DNA of 64,000 nt from VRUE01 sp963703335 (GCA_963703335.1 OY969812.1:434001-498000), one strand, 5' to 3'. Positions 40,881-50,225 are shown, counted from the stretch's first letter. Program-made: numbers and translations. Notes: generated by a model from the sequence alone, not told the origin.

Positions 40881-41558
40881 TCAGCCCTCCAGGCTTCCGG
40901 AGACCACCCACCACTGCAGCCTTCGACGCAGGGTCTCGGCCTGCTCGTCAAAGGTCATGCGAAGGGTCTGGTAGATGCCGCCCGTCATCCCGTCTGGCTC
41001 GTAGGAAGACCGGGCCGCCTCAGCGGCCGCCCGAATCGCTGTGATGCGCCTGGCGTCGCCGATCAAGAAGCCGGGCACCTCTCCCACCTCCCGCTGTACG
41101 TCAATGCAGGCTTGAGGGATTAGGCGGCTATCCAGCGTTTCCCCGGTGGGGCGGGTCTCGGAATTGAATTCGCCGGCCATCTCTCCGCCGGTCAGCACGG
41201 ACATCACGTCGTCGTCTTCTCCCGAGCCCGTATAGGTGCGGGCCAGGATGATCGCTGCCACGTCATCCCCCACCGGCCTAAACGCAGGCCCGGGCACGTA
41301 GACGTGGGCTAGTGGAGCATCTTCATTGTCTTCTGCGTCGAGGAAAACCAGGCGCACCCAGTCTTTCGACACAGAGACTGTGAAACTCCGCAGCGCCGGC
41401 TCTGCCGGGTCTTCGTCAACCCCTTCGAGCGAGATGACTTTGAGCTCGTCCCAATCGTGAGATGGGTCGTCTACCTCCTCAACCCGGACTTTGGTCCAAG
41501 GCTGGCCATCAGCTCGCTCAGCCGGACGGAAGTTGGCCAGCGTTACCACCCTGGCCAC
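40881..41558 (-). CDS. Head-tail connector protein
   Basis: 225 residues. The second half (SRLIPQACIDVQREVGEVPGF...AAEAARSSYEPDGMTGGIYQTLRMTFDEQAETLRRRLQWW) is the helical head-completion type. Position after the capsid cluster supports this. Confidence 0.55.
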   Translation of the reverse strand: MARVVTLANFRPAERADGQPWTKVRVEEVDDPSHDWDELKVISLEGVDEDPAEPALRSFTVSVSKDWVRLVFLDAEDNEDAPLAHVYVPGPAFRPVGDDVAAIILARTYTGSGEDDDVMSVLTGGEMAGEFNSETRPTGETLDSRLIPQACIDVQREVGEVPGFLIGDARRITAIRAAAEAARSSYEPDGMTGGIYQTLRMTFDEQAETLRRRLQWWVVSGSLEG

Positions 41559-41563
41559 TGCAC

Positions 41564-41947
41564 CTACTCCTTATCGGCTGAAGACTTCGCAGCCTCCTTG
41601 GCGTCGGCACCATCAGCGGTTGCCTCGGTCTCTGTTGAGCCGGACTCGGCGGGCGGACAGCCATCCTCTGGGGCGGGCTTCTCACCCGGAGCGGCGGTGG
41701 CCTGCTTCTCCTCGACCTTCTCGGCGGCTTTCTTACCGCGTTTGGGACCGCCACGACGCTTCTCACCCGGAGCGGCGGTGGCCTGCTCGATCTCGTTGTC
41801 GACCTTGAAGGGCTTGAACAGGTGCTCGCGCCCCTCAACCACAGGGTGCCCCTTGCGGAACGTCTCTCCGCGCTTGACGCTTCGGGGGGCTCCGTTGATG
41901 TCTACTGAAAATGCACGCTTCGCAACCACGACAGTGGTGGAACTCAT
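41564..41947 (-). CDS. Head-region protein with repeat-rich acidic tail
   Basis: 127 residues. The first 65 form a small domain (VVVAKRAFSVDINGAPRSVKRGETF). The rest is Ala/Glu/Lys-rich and contains ATAAPGEK twice, from a 29-bp direct repeat. Possibly a minor head or decoration protein. Confidence 0.5.
   Translation of the reverse strand: MSSTTVVVAKRAFSVDINGAPRSVKRGETFRKGHPVVEGREHLFKPFKVDNEIEQATAAPGEKRRGGPKRGKKAAEKVEEKQATAAPGEKPAPEDGCPPAESGSTETEATADGADAKEAAKSSADKE
41678..41787. repeat. 29-bp direct repeat inside a head gene
   Basis: CTTCTCACCCGGAGCGGCGG and the next 9 bases occur at 41678-41706 and 41759-41787, identical and in the same coding phase. Confidence 0.85.
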
Positions 41948-41974
41948 CGTGACTCCTTTCCAAAGATGGCGAAA

Positions 41975-42002
41975 GAGGCCGGGGCATAGCGCCCCGGCCT
42001 CT
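41975..42002 (-). terminator. Terminator after the capsid gene
   Basis: AGAGGCCGGGGC and GCCCCGGCCTCT form a 12-bp perfect stem with a short loop, and TTTCG follows on the minus strand. It lies between the capsid gene and the next gene downstream. Confidence 0.65.
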
Positions 42003-42016
42003 AGCTCAGCCCCGTG

Positions 42017-43436
42017 TTATGCCGCCTTGACTTTCAGGACGCGGGCCGCGTTGGCATCACGGACCTTCGCCCCGTTGCGCCAGAACGCGTAGAAGCCGCT
42101 TTCGCCCTTCGGGCGTCCGTTTTCGCCCATCAGGTTCGGGATGATCTGCACTGCCATCCCGAGCCGCTCCACGATGACGTAGCAGCGCTTGATGTCGCCG
42201 TAGACCGCGATCAGTTTGCCGCCAGTCGTGGACCCGTCCATCGTGGACCACTCGTAAGCGGGCTTCCCGATCAGGTTGGCCGGGCGACCGTCGCCGAGCT
42301 GAACCCAGAGGTCCGCCCCGCCGTCGTCATCGAGCTGACGGATGCGGTCGTACTGCGCGTCGTTCGCCAGCCACGATGCACCAGGCACGTAGCGGGGCGG
42401 CAGGGCACCCTTCAGGGTGTACAGGTCGGCAACCGCCAGAACTTCTTTGGTGGCCGTTTCTTTGACACCCGTGGTGGCGCCGACGAGCAGACCAAACGGC
42501 TGTTTTTCGCCAGTGCCGGTCAGGAATGCGGAAGCCTCCCGCGTATCCTTCGCGTCCTGGGTCACCGTCGCCAGCTCGGTCTCCAGAGAGCCGAAGTCCT
42601 GGCCGTACTCGTAACTGAACGGCACGAACACGCTGCAACGGTGAGCGTCGATCTCCGGCTGGCTCAGTTTGAACGAACCGTCGTCAACCTCTTCACCTTC
42701 GCCGTCATAGTTGGCGGTGGTGCCGCTGGTGTTGACGCCCTTCCAGCTATTCGTGGTGATCTGCTTGACATCCGCGAGCTGTCGAACCGGGTTCTCGACC
42801 CCGTTGGAAGTCAGGTTGAACGTCGGGTCCAGCGTGTACGGAACGGCGAAGCCGCCTTCCGCGCCTTCTTCGCCCAGAAGGTTCATGGAGCGCTGCTCCT
42901 CCGGGGAGAGTTCCTGTCCGGTGAGCTTCTTCTGGAAGGCACGCCGGTAGGTCGGGCTACCCGTCTGCATGATCCGGCGAGAGACGACACCGTGGGCGCC
43001 ATCCTTCCGGGCCATCAACTTCTCAACATGGGCCTGGGTGTCGTCCTGCTCGGCCTCCTCGTGGGCAAAGTCCGCCTGCTCCAGGGCACGCTTGGCGCGC
43101 TCCTTCAGCTGGCGGGTTGCCTCCTCGGGGCCTGAAACCGACGACCGGATCGTCGAGAGATCCCAGAATCTCATCGCCATGGACCACCCCGGGACGACGG
43201 GAATGGAACGCAGTGCCCTCCTCGCGATTCTCGGGCTTGCCCGCAAGCTCCTCGACCCGGTCGCGCCGGAACTCCAGCTCGGTGAGGGTCTTGGAGTTGG
43301 TCTCGAACTCCTCTTCGATCCGGTCCCACTCACTGCGGGCCTCGGTGGTCATCTCCCGACCGGAAAACTCGCTATCGAGTTCTTTCAGTCGAGAGCGGAT
43401 CTCGTCCTGACGTGCCTTCAGCTCGTCAATAGTCAT
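42017..43436 (-). CDS. HK97-fold major capsid protein, frameshifted
   Basis: Start ATG 43436: frame 1 encodes the scaffolding-like delta domain (MTIDELKARQDEIRSRL...HSRRPGVVHGDEI). At GAGATTCTGGGA (43162-43173) the frame breaks. The +1 frame continues FWDLSTIRSSVSGPEEATRQ and then the capsid core (GFAVPYTLDP...SYEYGQDFGSLETELA...FLTGTGEKQPFGLLVG...YVIVERLGMAVQIIPN) to the stop at 42017. Restoring GAGATCTGGGA gives one protein of about 472 residues. As read, no intact capsid is made unless the break is a sequencing error or a programmed shift. An ATG at 43184 could start the core alone. Confidence 0.8.
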
Positions 43437-44472
43437 CTCTACTCTCCTTCTCAGCGGAACGCCAAGGTGGCGTTCGTTTCTGGTCCGCACGCCAGGGCGG
43501 CGTGGGCCTTGAACCGGGTGCGCCTACTGGCGCGTTGCGGCTCCCCTGATCGGAGTGAGATGCCTCGGCTCCATCCTGCGGGAGTGCCTTGTCGCGAGCG
43601 TCATCGCTCGCCTCCTCCTCGGGAAGTGCCTCCTCGGGCGGCTCCTCGTCAAGTTCTTTGTCGGCCTCGGCCGGCTCCTCGTCCGGGTTGGGCTCAGGCG
43701 TGGCGGGCGCATCAGGCGTTCCGCCGTCGCCGCCACCCCCACCGCCGGCCTCATCGGACTCAGGCTCGGCCTCTGCCCTCTCGATCAGCTTGCGTGCGCG
43801 CTCGGGGTCACGTAGGACCCAGCCAGCGAACAGCTCACCCAGCTCATCCATTGCGCGGGTCGGATCACGCTTCAACCCGTCGATGAACACCTGATCGGTG
43901 AGCGAGCGCGTTCGAACTCCGGCGCTCGACCCCTCGTAGGCCGGGAAGACGACTGGGCCACCCTCGTAGAGACGCAGCTCCTTGATCGTGCGCTCCGGGA
44001 TGCCGTCCGGGTTGTGCTCGGAGACACCGGGGTCTTCGTCGAATTCTTCGACGACTGAGCGGAACTTGAAGCTGGACCCGTACTGCCCACCCTCCAACCC
44101 CGGCACGAGATCGCGGTTATAGGTGGTATCGAACAGCTCGGGGTCGTCGTAGAAGACCCCCTCAGCGTTTTCACCAAACTCCGGCGGGGCCAGCGGCTTC
44201 TCCCCGATGTGAGGGTCATGACCATGGTTGAAGAGGATCCGCATCGACGCGTTTTCCTTGAGCGTCTTTTTCGCCGCGCCAGGCGCAACGCGCTCGAGGA
44301 ATCGGCCCTCGAAAATGCTGTCAATCTCCGTCCATTCGTTGAACCGGAGCATGTAGCCGGTGAGCTTCGGCATCCCACCGCCCTCTGTCGCCCGAACCTC
44401 AAGCCCCGGGCGGGCGGCACGCACCAGGCCGTCTTTCGGCGGCGGGGTCTTAGTAGTCGCGGTTGCGGACAT
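43426..44472 (-). CDS. HK97-type prohead protease
   Basis: 348 residues from ATG 44472. GYMLRFNEWTEID...FLERVAPGA...MRILFNHGHD...GSSFKFRSVVEEFDE is the U35 prohead protease with His in NHGHD and Ser in GSSFKF (about 25-190). A long acidic/Pro-rich C-terminal region follows. It overlaps the capsid start by 11 bases. Confidence 0.85.
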   Translation of the reverse strand: MSATATTKTPPPKDGLVRAARPGLEVRATEGGGMPKLTGYMLRFNEWTEIDSIFEGRFLERVAPGAAKKTLKENASMRILFNHGHDPHIGEKPLAPPEFGENAEGVFYDDPELFDTTYNRDLVPGLEGGQYGSSFKFRSVVEEFDEDPGVSEHNPDGIPERTIKELRLYEGGPVVFPAYEGSSAGVRTRSLTDQVFIDGLKRDPTRAMDELGELFAGWVLRDPERARKLIERAEAEPESDEAGGGGGGDGGTPDAPATPEPNPDEEPAEADKELDEEPPEEALPEEEASDDARDKALPQDGAEASHSDQGSRNAPVGAPGSRPTPPWRADQKRTPPWRSAEKESRDDY

Positions 44473-44555
44473 ACGTGTATTTCCTCCTTGGAGGGGTCGG
44501 TGGAGAGGCGCAGCGGGCCGACCCCACTGCACGAGTTAGTAACTACGCGGCTGTG

Positions 44556-45920
44556 CTACTCGCCGCTGGGAAGTGCCGGGGCGTTTGGCGGGTCGATTTT
44601 GGTCCCCGGTGGCTGAAGCTGAACGCTGAAGAGGCCGGTATGAACCAAGCGGCTTAGGTCGCCCGACTCAACGGCCGCGACGGCTGACTCTGGCGTGAAG
44701 CCAGCATCGACGTACTGCCTGATCGTGATCGCTTCCTTGTGCTGGATTTCAGCTTCGTCCTTGAGGTCCTCTTGGAGGAAGCTGATGTCGCGATCGTCGT
44801 ACCAAAGTTCCGCCCCGCCCGGTACCTCGATCAACGTAGAGAACGCTCCCGCCATCTTGCGCCATAGATGGCGCAGCGTGACATCGGCATCGCGCCTACG
44901 CGCCTGTCCATAGTTGGCGAGCGTCGCGGCTTCCATCCCTTCTGCAAGGCCGATGATGATCGCCGAGAGGCCCGAGGCGATCGCAATGCGATTCTCGCCG
45001 GCGGCCTGGACTTTCTTGAAGTCCACCTCTTTCATGTCGGAGCCGATCTTGTCGGCGCTGGCCCCGGAGGCAAGGATGAGCGTCCGGTATGCGTTTGCCG
45101 CGCCCTGGTGGTTCTCCTCAAATGCGTCGAGCCATTTCTTGAGCTCGTCAGGGTTCATGTCCTTGTCGAAGGACACGACTAGGTTGGGCGATGCGCCATT
45201 CTCGAAGTAGCTGAGCTTGTGCGTCGTGGCAGCCTTGTCACCCATGATCTCGCGAACCACCGGAGTGAGCCAGGACATGCCGCGGAAACTCGCAAGCGGG
45301 TCGGGAATTGGAGCGAAGTGCACCACCTCATCGCGTTGAAGGAACTGCGGCTCTTCGCCGCTGCCCTTACCGCCGGGCTCATACACGTAGCCGATGACCT
45401 CGGTGTCGAGATCCCAGGCTCCGATTTCTCGCGACGGTTCGGAGTAGCTCCCCAGGATGAATGTCATCCAGTCGGGGCGCAGCCGCACGATTCGCTTTTC
45501 CTTGCCCCGGCCTTTGGTGGTGGCGAAGAAGTTCCCCGCCAAGTCGGCGTCCTGAATGCACCGTGAGAGAAGGTCGCTCGTCGTCGCCCCGTGCCAGGGT
45601 TTCTCAAGGATGCTCAGGGCGTCGGTGCCAAACAGTTCCCCAGGGCGTCCGTCCTTCAGGCGGCGAAACTGAAACCGCGCTTCTGAGAACAGCGACATCC
45701 GCACCAACATGCAGGCGAAGACGATCCCGTTCTCCCGGTAGGCATGTTCTACGTAGCCCTGGAAGCTGGCGGGGATTTCCTCCTGCTTGGAGCCAAGCAG
45801 CGTCGGGGGCATCTGCGGCTGGAGCCCGTTCAGCCCACCCAGCTGCGTCAGCAGTTCGGAGAGCGAGATCGAGTTTGAGCGGGTCTCCCCATTTGAGCCA
45901 AGCGCCTGGTAAAGCTTCAT
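44556..45920 (-). CDS. Portal protein (HK97 family)
   Basis: 454 residues. VEHAYRENGIVFACMLVRMSLFSEA, FATTKGRGKEKRIVRLRPDWM, GMSWLTPVVREIMGDKAATTHK and MEAATLANYGQARRRDADVTLRHLW are portal hallmarks. Full length. Confidence 0.9.
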   Translation of the reverse strand: MKLYQALGSNGETRSNSISLSELLTQLGGLNGLQPQMPPTLLGSKQEEIPASFQGYVEHAYRENGIVFACMLVRMSLFSEARFQFRRLKDGRPGELFGTDALSILEKPWHGATTSDLLSRCIQDADLAGNFFATTKGRGKEKRIVRLRPDWMTFILGSYSEPSREIGAWDLDTEVIGYVYEPGGKGSGEEPQFLQRDEVVHFAPIPDPLASFRGMSWLTPVVREIMGDKAATTHKLSYFENGASPNLVVSFDKDMNPDELKKWLDAFEENHQGAANAYRTLILASGASADKIGSDMKEVDFKKVQAAGENRIAIASGLSAIIIGLAEGMEAATLANYGQARRRDADVTLRHLWRKMAGAFSTLIEVPGGAELWYDDRDISFLQEDLKDEAEIQHKEAITIRQYVDAGFTPESAVAAVESGDLSRLVHTGLFSVQLQPPGTKIDPPNAPALPSGE

Positions 45921-46225
45921 GCGCTCGGCTTACCGGGGTCACGCGCAGGCGGAATCTCACCGAGGCGCTGACAACGTTCAAAGTGCTGCTGGGCGCCTGA
46001 GTTTCGAGTTACCTCGCCGCGCCAAGCATCACGAACGTTGCCGTAAGTCTCCTGCCCCATCCACCAGAAGACGGGCGCGAACATGACGGTCGCCCAAATA
46101 CCGGCAGCGACTTCGCTGGCCGTTTCCAGAGCAGCCGCGAGCAGACCCAAGACGACGAATGCGCCGACCGTGAACCATGCTGGCATCAGGGCTTGCCAGG
46201 CTCCAGTCCAATCTCGACCCCGCAT
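45917..46225 (-). CDS. Two-helix membrane protein
   Basis: 102 residues with two hydrophobic segments (about 12-34 and 40-58) and a polar C-terminus. Coupled to its neighbours by overlaps. Function unknown; odd in a head operon. Confidence 0.5.
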   Translation of the reverse strand: MRGRDWTGAWQALMPAWFTVGAFVVLGLLAAALETASEVAAGIWATVMFAPVFWWMGQETYGNVRDAWRGEVTRNSGAQQHFERCQRLGEIPPARDPGKPSA

Positions 46226-46575
46226 CAGACATGCACCGCCGTCCGCTCCAGGTAGGCAGCGTCGTCGCGCATTGTCCGCTCAAGCTCCTTATCGATTGCC
46301 CGGCAGATCTTCCGAAGGCAGCCGTTCTTGGTAAAGCTGCCCCAGCCGTCGTCTCTCATGGTCGAGCACATTCCCGGGTCGCTGACTGGAAGACCAAACT
46401 GCCGATTGAAGCTCCGCTGGCTCAGGTCAGGCGGCGTCTGGAAACCATCGTGGCACCACCACATGCCGTAGCTGCGCTCGATCTGGAACGTGACCTGCCC
46501 TCGATACCGAAAGGTAACCTGGCCGAGCGATAGAAGCTGATTCGGCGTCCCCCGAAGCCACTTGCCACCGAACAT
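46225..46575 (-). CDS. Hypothetical phage protein
   Basis: 116 residues from ATG 46575 (TGATG overlap with the zinc-ribbon gene; the longer upstream frame is a shadow). WLRGTPNQLLSLGQVTFRYRGQVTF and YGMWWCHDGFQ suggest a beta-rich fold. Unknown. Confidence 0.5.
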   Translation of the reverse strand: MFGGKWLRGTPNQLLSLGQVTFRYRGQVTFQIERSYGMWWCHDGFQTPPDLSQRSFNRQFGLPVSDPGMCSTMRDDGWGSFTKNGCLRKICRAIDKELERTMRDDAAYLERTAVHV

Positions 46576-46805
46576 CAGATGCTCCGCTGCATTGGACTCG
46601 GCCGAACCGGCCTCGCAGAGCGTGCCGCGTCGGAAGGCTTGACGACTGAAGAGGGCACTGGCGACTTCATCGCCGGTCTCAACCCATGAGCGGCAGACGG
46701 GCTGATGACCCCCACATGGGCGATCTCGCGCTTGCCGCATCGGCACTGCCGATAACTCCAAACCCCCGTGTTGCGCACCTCTCGATGCCAGTGGATATGG
46801 AGCAT
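46575..46805 (-). CDS. Small zinc-ribbon protein
   Basis: 76 residues. HIHWHREVRNTGVWSYRQCRCGKREIAHVG has the RCRCGKR style of short phage zinc ribbons. Overlaps neighbours at both ends. Confidence 0.5.
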   Translation of the reverse strand: MLHIHWHREVRNTGVWSYRQCRCGKREIAHVGVISPSAAHGLRPAMKSPVPSSVVKPSDAARSARPVRPSPMQRSI

Positions 46806-46972
46806 CAGACATCCACCCTCAACGCCAAGAGCGCCCCACCCAGCAGGGACAGGCCACCCACAATCAACGCAGCAGGCACCGAGACCATTGCCACCCCTGC
46901 AACTACAAGGGCAGCACCTAGGACAGCCACGGCATAGAGGGCGATGGCGAGCTTTTGAGGGGTGAAGTTCAT
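46805..46972 (-). CDS. Two-helix membrane protein
   Basis: 55 residues from ATG 46972, preceded by GAAAGGAT. Almost all hydrophobic (LAIALYAVAVLGAALVVAGVA...LIVGGLSLLGGALLAL). Function unknown. Confidence 0.5.
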   Translation of the reverse strand: MNFTPQKLAIALYAVAVLGAALVVAGVAMVSVPAALIVGGLSLLGGALLALRVDV

Positions 46973-46991
46973 GCGAATCCTTTCGGGCGGT

Positions 46992-48590
46992 TCAGCGCCA
47001 GGCAACCAACGGCTCTGCGGCCGATGCCGTGGCGGCGTCCATGCGGGCCTGCCAGGCAAGCACCGCGGCAACCGCGCCGTCGATCTTGAGAGGAGAGTCC
47101 GGGCGCTCCTTCTCGATCACCCAGAGCGGCTTGCCCTGATCGTCGGGGATCTTGAGATCGCGTCGGCGCGAGTTCGCGATATGCCGGGTGAGGTCATCGT
47201 CGCCAGAGTGCGAGAAGTCCCCGGCCTTCATCGCGGCGGCAAACGCTCTCACGGCGTTTGCCATCTGTCGGTTGCGGTAGGTCTCCCAACGGACGATCTG
47301 TTCTCCCCACCGCGCCTCCCACCGCGAGAGCAGGTGGTCGATGTGAGGGGGGTCGATGTAGGCGCGGCGGACTGAGTAGCGCTCGAAAGCGTCAATCATC
47401 CGCTGGTCGATCTCCTCAGTCGGGTGTTCGTACTCATCGGAGGCGTCAAGTGGCCGCTCCCAGATCCCCAAGGGCCATATGTGCCCCGAGTCGACCTCGA
47501 TGGCGATCAGGCCAAAGGCATCTCGGAAGCGAGCGCCGTCGCCGCCGATGACGATGCGAGTCCCCGTGGCCGGCTCGTACTCGGCATCAGCCAGCTCCGA
47601 AAAGCGCTCGACAGAAAATGCCTGCCTCGCGGACTGCGTGGGCCGGTTCAGCCACACCCTTTCCCAGTAGGGAAGGTCGACCTTGGGGTCTTGGCGCAGA
47701 GAGACGATCGAGTCGATGTCTGACCACTCGGCGGCCGGGCCCGAAGCTTCGACCACCGCGGCCCTCGCGCCATCGTCAGTCTCGAGATCGTGGTCGTCGC
47801 CAGCTTGGCGGTGGAAGAAGAAGAGGCGCGGGTCATCAATCTCGCCGCGCTGCACCATCTCGGCGTACTGCCAGGTGCCTTCGGCAACCGACCCCTGGCC
47901 GGGGACAAACGCGGTCGTCGTTTCGAGCGACCACGCGTCCGCGAGCTTTCGCTTCGGCGTGTTCGCGAGCATCGTAGTGTGCGCGTCGACCAGCCGGGGC
48001 AGGATGAAGCGATGCGTTTCGTCGAAGGGCTGGAAGGTGGTCCGGGCACCGTCTCGCGCCCCCGGTGCTGAAGCGAGGGCGACAGCGCGGCCGGTTCCAT
48101 CCATCCGGGTGATCCGTTCAAGGCCGATATCGAAGTGGTCGGCCAGCGGCCCCTCGGAGAGGATCGCGTAGAGAGCCGCGTAGGCGAGCTCTTCGGTCTG
48201 CTCCTCGGTGACGGCGACCATCGGGATGTAGGGGTCAGTGACCGCAACCGCGACAGGATCGCCGTCGGCATCGAAGCCATCGCACCGAACGGGGCCATCC
48301 GGATGAAGCTCGACAGCCGTGATCCAGGCCGACTTCTCGGTCTTCGCCACGCCCTTTCGCAGCGATATGGCGCAGCGCTTGAAGCGGCGCCGACCCGCAT
48401 TCGGGTGGTCCTGCGGGTAGACCTCGTACATCCGATAGATCAGCGCCCGCGTCTCGGCGTCGACTACCGCAGCCTCTCCGCGCAAGTCACCCGGACCGTA
48501 GACCAGATACTCCTCAATGAACTCGCAGACCTGGGGGCCGAGCGTCGGCCACGGCGTCTTGTCGAGCGCCGGAACTACAAGGGTGCTCAC
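46992..48590 (-). CDS. terL: Terminase large subunit
   Basis: 532 residues. A P-loop-like RKGVAKTEKSAW (about 78-89), acidic residues after IPMVAVTEEQTEE, and a nuclease-domain start RIVIGGDGARFRDAFGLIAIE (about 345) mark the DNA-packaging motor. It overlaps terS by 4 bases. Confidence 0.9.
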   Translation of the reverse strand: MSTLVVPALDKTPWPTLGPQVCEFIEEYLVYGPGDLRGEAAVVDAETRALIYRMYEVYPQDHPNAGRRRFKRCAISLRKGVAKTEKSAWITAVELHPDGPVRCDGFDADGDPVAVAVTDPYIPMVAVTEEQTEELAYAALYAILSEGPLADHFDIGLERITRMDGTGRAVALASAPGARDGARTTFQPFDETHRFILPRLVDAHTTMLANTPKRKLADAWSLETTTAFVPGQGSVAEGTWQYAEMVQRGEIDDPRLFFFHRQAGDDHDLETDDGARAAVVEASGPAAEWSDIDSIVSLRQDPKVDLPYWERVWLNRPTQSARQAFSVERFSELADAEYEPATGTRIVIGGDGARFRDAFGLIAIEVDSGHIWPLGIWERPLDASDEYEHPTEEIDQRMIDAFERYSVRRAYIDPPHIDHLLSRWEARWGEQIVRWETYRNRQMANAVRAFAAAMKAGDFSHSGDDDLTRHIANSRRRDLKIPDDQGKPLWVIEKERPDSPLKIDGAVAAVLAWQARMDAATASAAEPLVAWR

Positions 48591-49018
48591 GTAAGAGCGG
48601 TGCGGGGATCAGTCGAGTCGCCGGCGGGCTCCTTCTGGCGGCGCTTTTTCCCCTTCGCCTTCTCGCGTTCGGTGGTCTCGATTGTCCACTCCAACCGGCG
48701 GCGATCGAAGGGCGTCAAGCCGAAGGCTTGCTGCTGTAGGCGAATCTCCCCAGCAAGTTCCTTGCGAGCGCTCGGACTCTCGGCCATCCAGTAGTCGTCG
48801 ATCAGTTTCGCGAGACGAAAGAGCGCGTGGTGGTCTGCCGTCAGAAACTCCGTCGCCATCGGCGAGGCCCAAATGTCTTTCCACCACTGGCGAGCCAGCG
48901 GGTGCCAAACGCCGGTCGGCAGTTTCGGAGCCTTGACTTTGGTGCCCGTGGACAGCTCCGCTTTGGTCGACCCTTTGTTCCGCCGGGCCGGGTTCTTCTT
49001 GGGGGGGCGGCCTTTCAT
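48587..49018 (-). CDS. terS: Terminase small subunit
   Basis: 143 residues. Basic N-terminus (KGRPPKKNPARRNKG), then WHPLARQWWKDIWASPMATEF...LFRLAKLIDDYW, the P27/TerS pattern that recognises packaging sites. First gene of the packaging pair. Confidence 0.8.
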   Translation of the reverse strand: MKGRPPKKNPARRNKGSTKAELSTGTKVKAPKLPTGVWHPLARQWWKDIWASPMATEFLTADHHALFRLAKLIDDYWMAESPSARKELAGEIRLQQQAFGLTPFDRRRLEWTIETTEREKAKGKKRRQKEPAGDSTDPRTALT

Positions 49019-49151
49019 GGCGGGCCTCCTTTGCCCGTCAGGGCAGGGGTCAGAGGGCCGGGGCTGTTGACCCTCCCAATTTCGTACAAACGGAAATCAC
49101 CGGGGCATCCGGTGTCGGGGTGCTGTAGACAGGACGTTTCATAGTGCCCCC

Positions 49152-49538
49152 CTACCCCTGCCGGGTGCTTCGGGTGCTTCGGTTCGGCGTCCGTCCCATC
49201 GGCCTTGCGCCAGTTGCACTCAAAGCACGCGCATTGAACGTTGCTCCAGAGGTGTCCTCTCGCGGTATCGGGCCGAAGCGTCTCTCGAACTCGGCCCAGA
49301 TCCCAGCGCTCACTTCCTGTGCAACCTCAGCGTGTCGGCTGACGACCGTGCCTATCGACTTCAGCATGAGAAGACGGCGGCGGTCGTCAAGCTCGGTGGC
49401 GCACTCGCCTCGGTGGGTAGCATCAGGTGGCCGGGGCGCCAGGCCGAGGAACTCGCACTCTGCTCGCAGGGCGTTGTGGCGTCGCCAGTGATACGCCCAT
49501 CGCCAGTTGCGCCAGCGAAGTCTGAGACGGCCGACCAT
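49152..49538 (-). CDS. Basic hypothetical protein
   Basis: 128 residues, Arg/Trp-rich N-terminus (RLRLRWRNWRWAYHWRRH) and a helical centre. Upstream of terS. No family recognised; 49,019-49,151 shows no gene. Confidence 0.45.
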   Translation of the reverse strand: MVGRLRLRWRNWRWAYHWRRHNALRAECEFLGLAPRPPDATHRGECATELDDRRRLLMLKSIGTVVSRHAEVAQEVSAGIWAEFERRFGPIPREDTSGATFNARALSATGARPMGRTPNRSTRSTRQG

Positions 49539-49553
49539 CAGCGCGTGGATCGG

Positions 49554-49844
49554 TCACTCGCGACGAAGGCTGGGCTGCGGAAGAGGCGAGAAGACGGGCT
49601 CTGGGGAGGTGGGCCGCGGCCCTACGGCTACGACTACAACAAGCAGGCCGAAATGCTCGTGGTCCTCAAGCGTCGGCTCGCCAAATCGCTCGGCTACTTC
49701 ATCAGCCAAGCGCTGCATGCTGCCATCGGGGTCGGGAAGTTCGGAGGCAAGGAGACTCGCGAGGCCAGCCGCCACGTCTCGCAGGTCAACCCGATCAGGG
49801 ATTTCCGCGAGAGCGGGAAAACGCAGGCCTGCCTGGTGGCTCAC
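49554..49844 (-). CDS. Hypothetical phage protein
   Basis: 96 residues from GTG 49844, which overlaps the preceding stop (GTGA). DVAAGLASLLASELPDPDGSMQRLADEVAERFGE is helical. The longer upstream frame is a shadow. Confidence 0.5.
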   Translation of the reverse strand: MSHQAGLRFPALAEIPDRVDLRDVAAGLASLLASELPDPDGSMQRLADEVAERFGEPTLEDHEHFGLLVVVVAVGPRPTSPEPVFSPLPQPSLRRE

Positions 49845-50011
49845 GCAGCTCCAACGTCTGCCAGATGACCACGTACGTCGGCCTCCACTACCGGCAGGTC
49901 CGGATCCCGCGTGCTCACCCAGCCACATGCACATAGCGCCCAGTGAATGGCTCCGGCCTGCCAGCTTCCTTGAGAGCCGTACTCGATGGTGTGAATGATC
50001 TCCCCGGTCAT
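49841..50011 (-). CDS. 56-residue hypothetical protein
   Basis: The ATG at 50011 overlaps the previous stop (ATGA) and the TGA overlaps the next GTG. WALCACGWVSTRDPDLPVVEADVRGHLADVG has a CxC and a helix common in small actinophage proteins. Function unknown. Confidence 0.5.
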   Translation of the reverse strand: MTGEIIHTIEYGSQGSWQAGAIHWALCACGWVSTRDPDLPVVEADVRGHLADVGAA

Positions 50012-50118
50012 CGCTGCGGCCAGCCCTCCCGGACGCCGCCCGTCCCGTCGCGGCCGATGTAGGTCGTGAACTCAACGGCCTCAGAGCCGATACAGCTTGG
50101 GGCGGCGTTGATTGTCAC
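50008..50118 (-). CDS. 36-residue hypothetical protein
   Basis: GTG 50118 to TGA 50008, coupled to the next gene. TINAAPSCIGSEAVEFTTYIGRDGTGG is a short beta-rich peptide. It follows the interrupted gene and fits between the two overlaps. Confidence 0.4.
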   Translation of the reverse strand: MTINAAPSCIGSEAVEFTTYIGRDGTGGVREGWPQR

Positions 50119-50131
50119 GTTGCCGATGGGA

Positions 50132-50225
50132 TCATCGAGGTTCCGCAGCGGCCTCCACCAGTCCTCGCCGCTCAGCCTCGTCAGCCAGCGAGCGCCACAC
50201 GTCGAGATCGTGGCGACCAATCTCC
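50132..50225 (-). pseudogene. 3' part of a small gene split by the 4.4-kb element
   Basis: Reads (GRHDLDVWRSLADEAERRG...AAEPR) to TGA 50132. Removing the element and one copy of CAATCTCC joins it in frame to the 5' part at 54,659-54,734, giving a 53-residue protein beginning MDWRSLTDAQVSYLLDAIE. Function of the intact protein unknown. Confidence 0.75.
50218..50225. repeat. Target-site duplication, left copy
   Basis: CAATCTCC directly abuts the left inverted repeat; the identical 8 bases abut the right repeat at 54659-54666. Confidence 0.85.

Noticed and set aside
42014..43135. Rightward 373-residue frame over the capsid gene
   Set aside because: Antisense shadow; no ribosome-binding site, and residues lack any domain.
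43023..43490. Separate 155-residue scaffolding gene
   Set aside because: Beyond the motif at 43,173 the frame turns to low-complexity Arg/Gly residues. The sensible continuation is the capsid core in the +1 frame.
46225..46812. 195-residue frame covering two genes
   Set aside because: Its first 79 residues overlap the zinc-ribbon gene, and the TGATG at 46,575 marks the true start.
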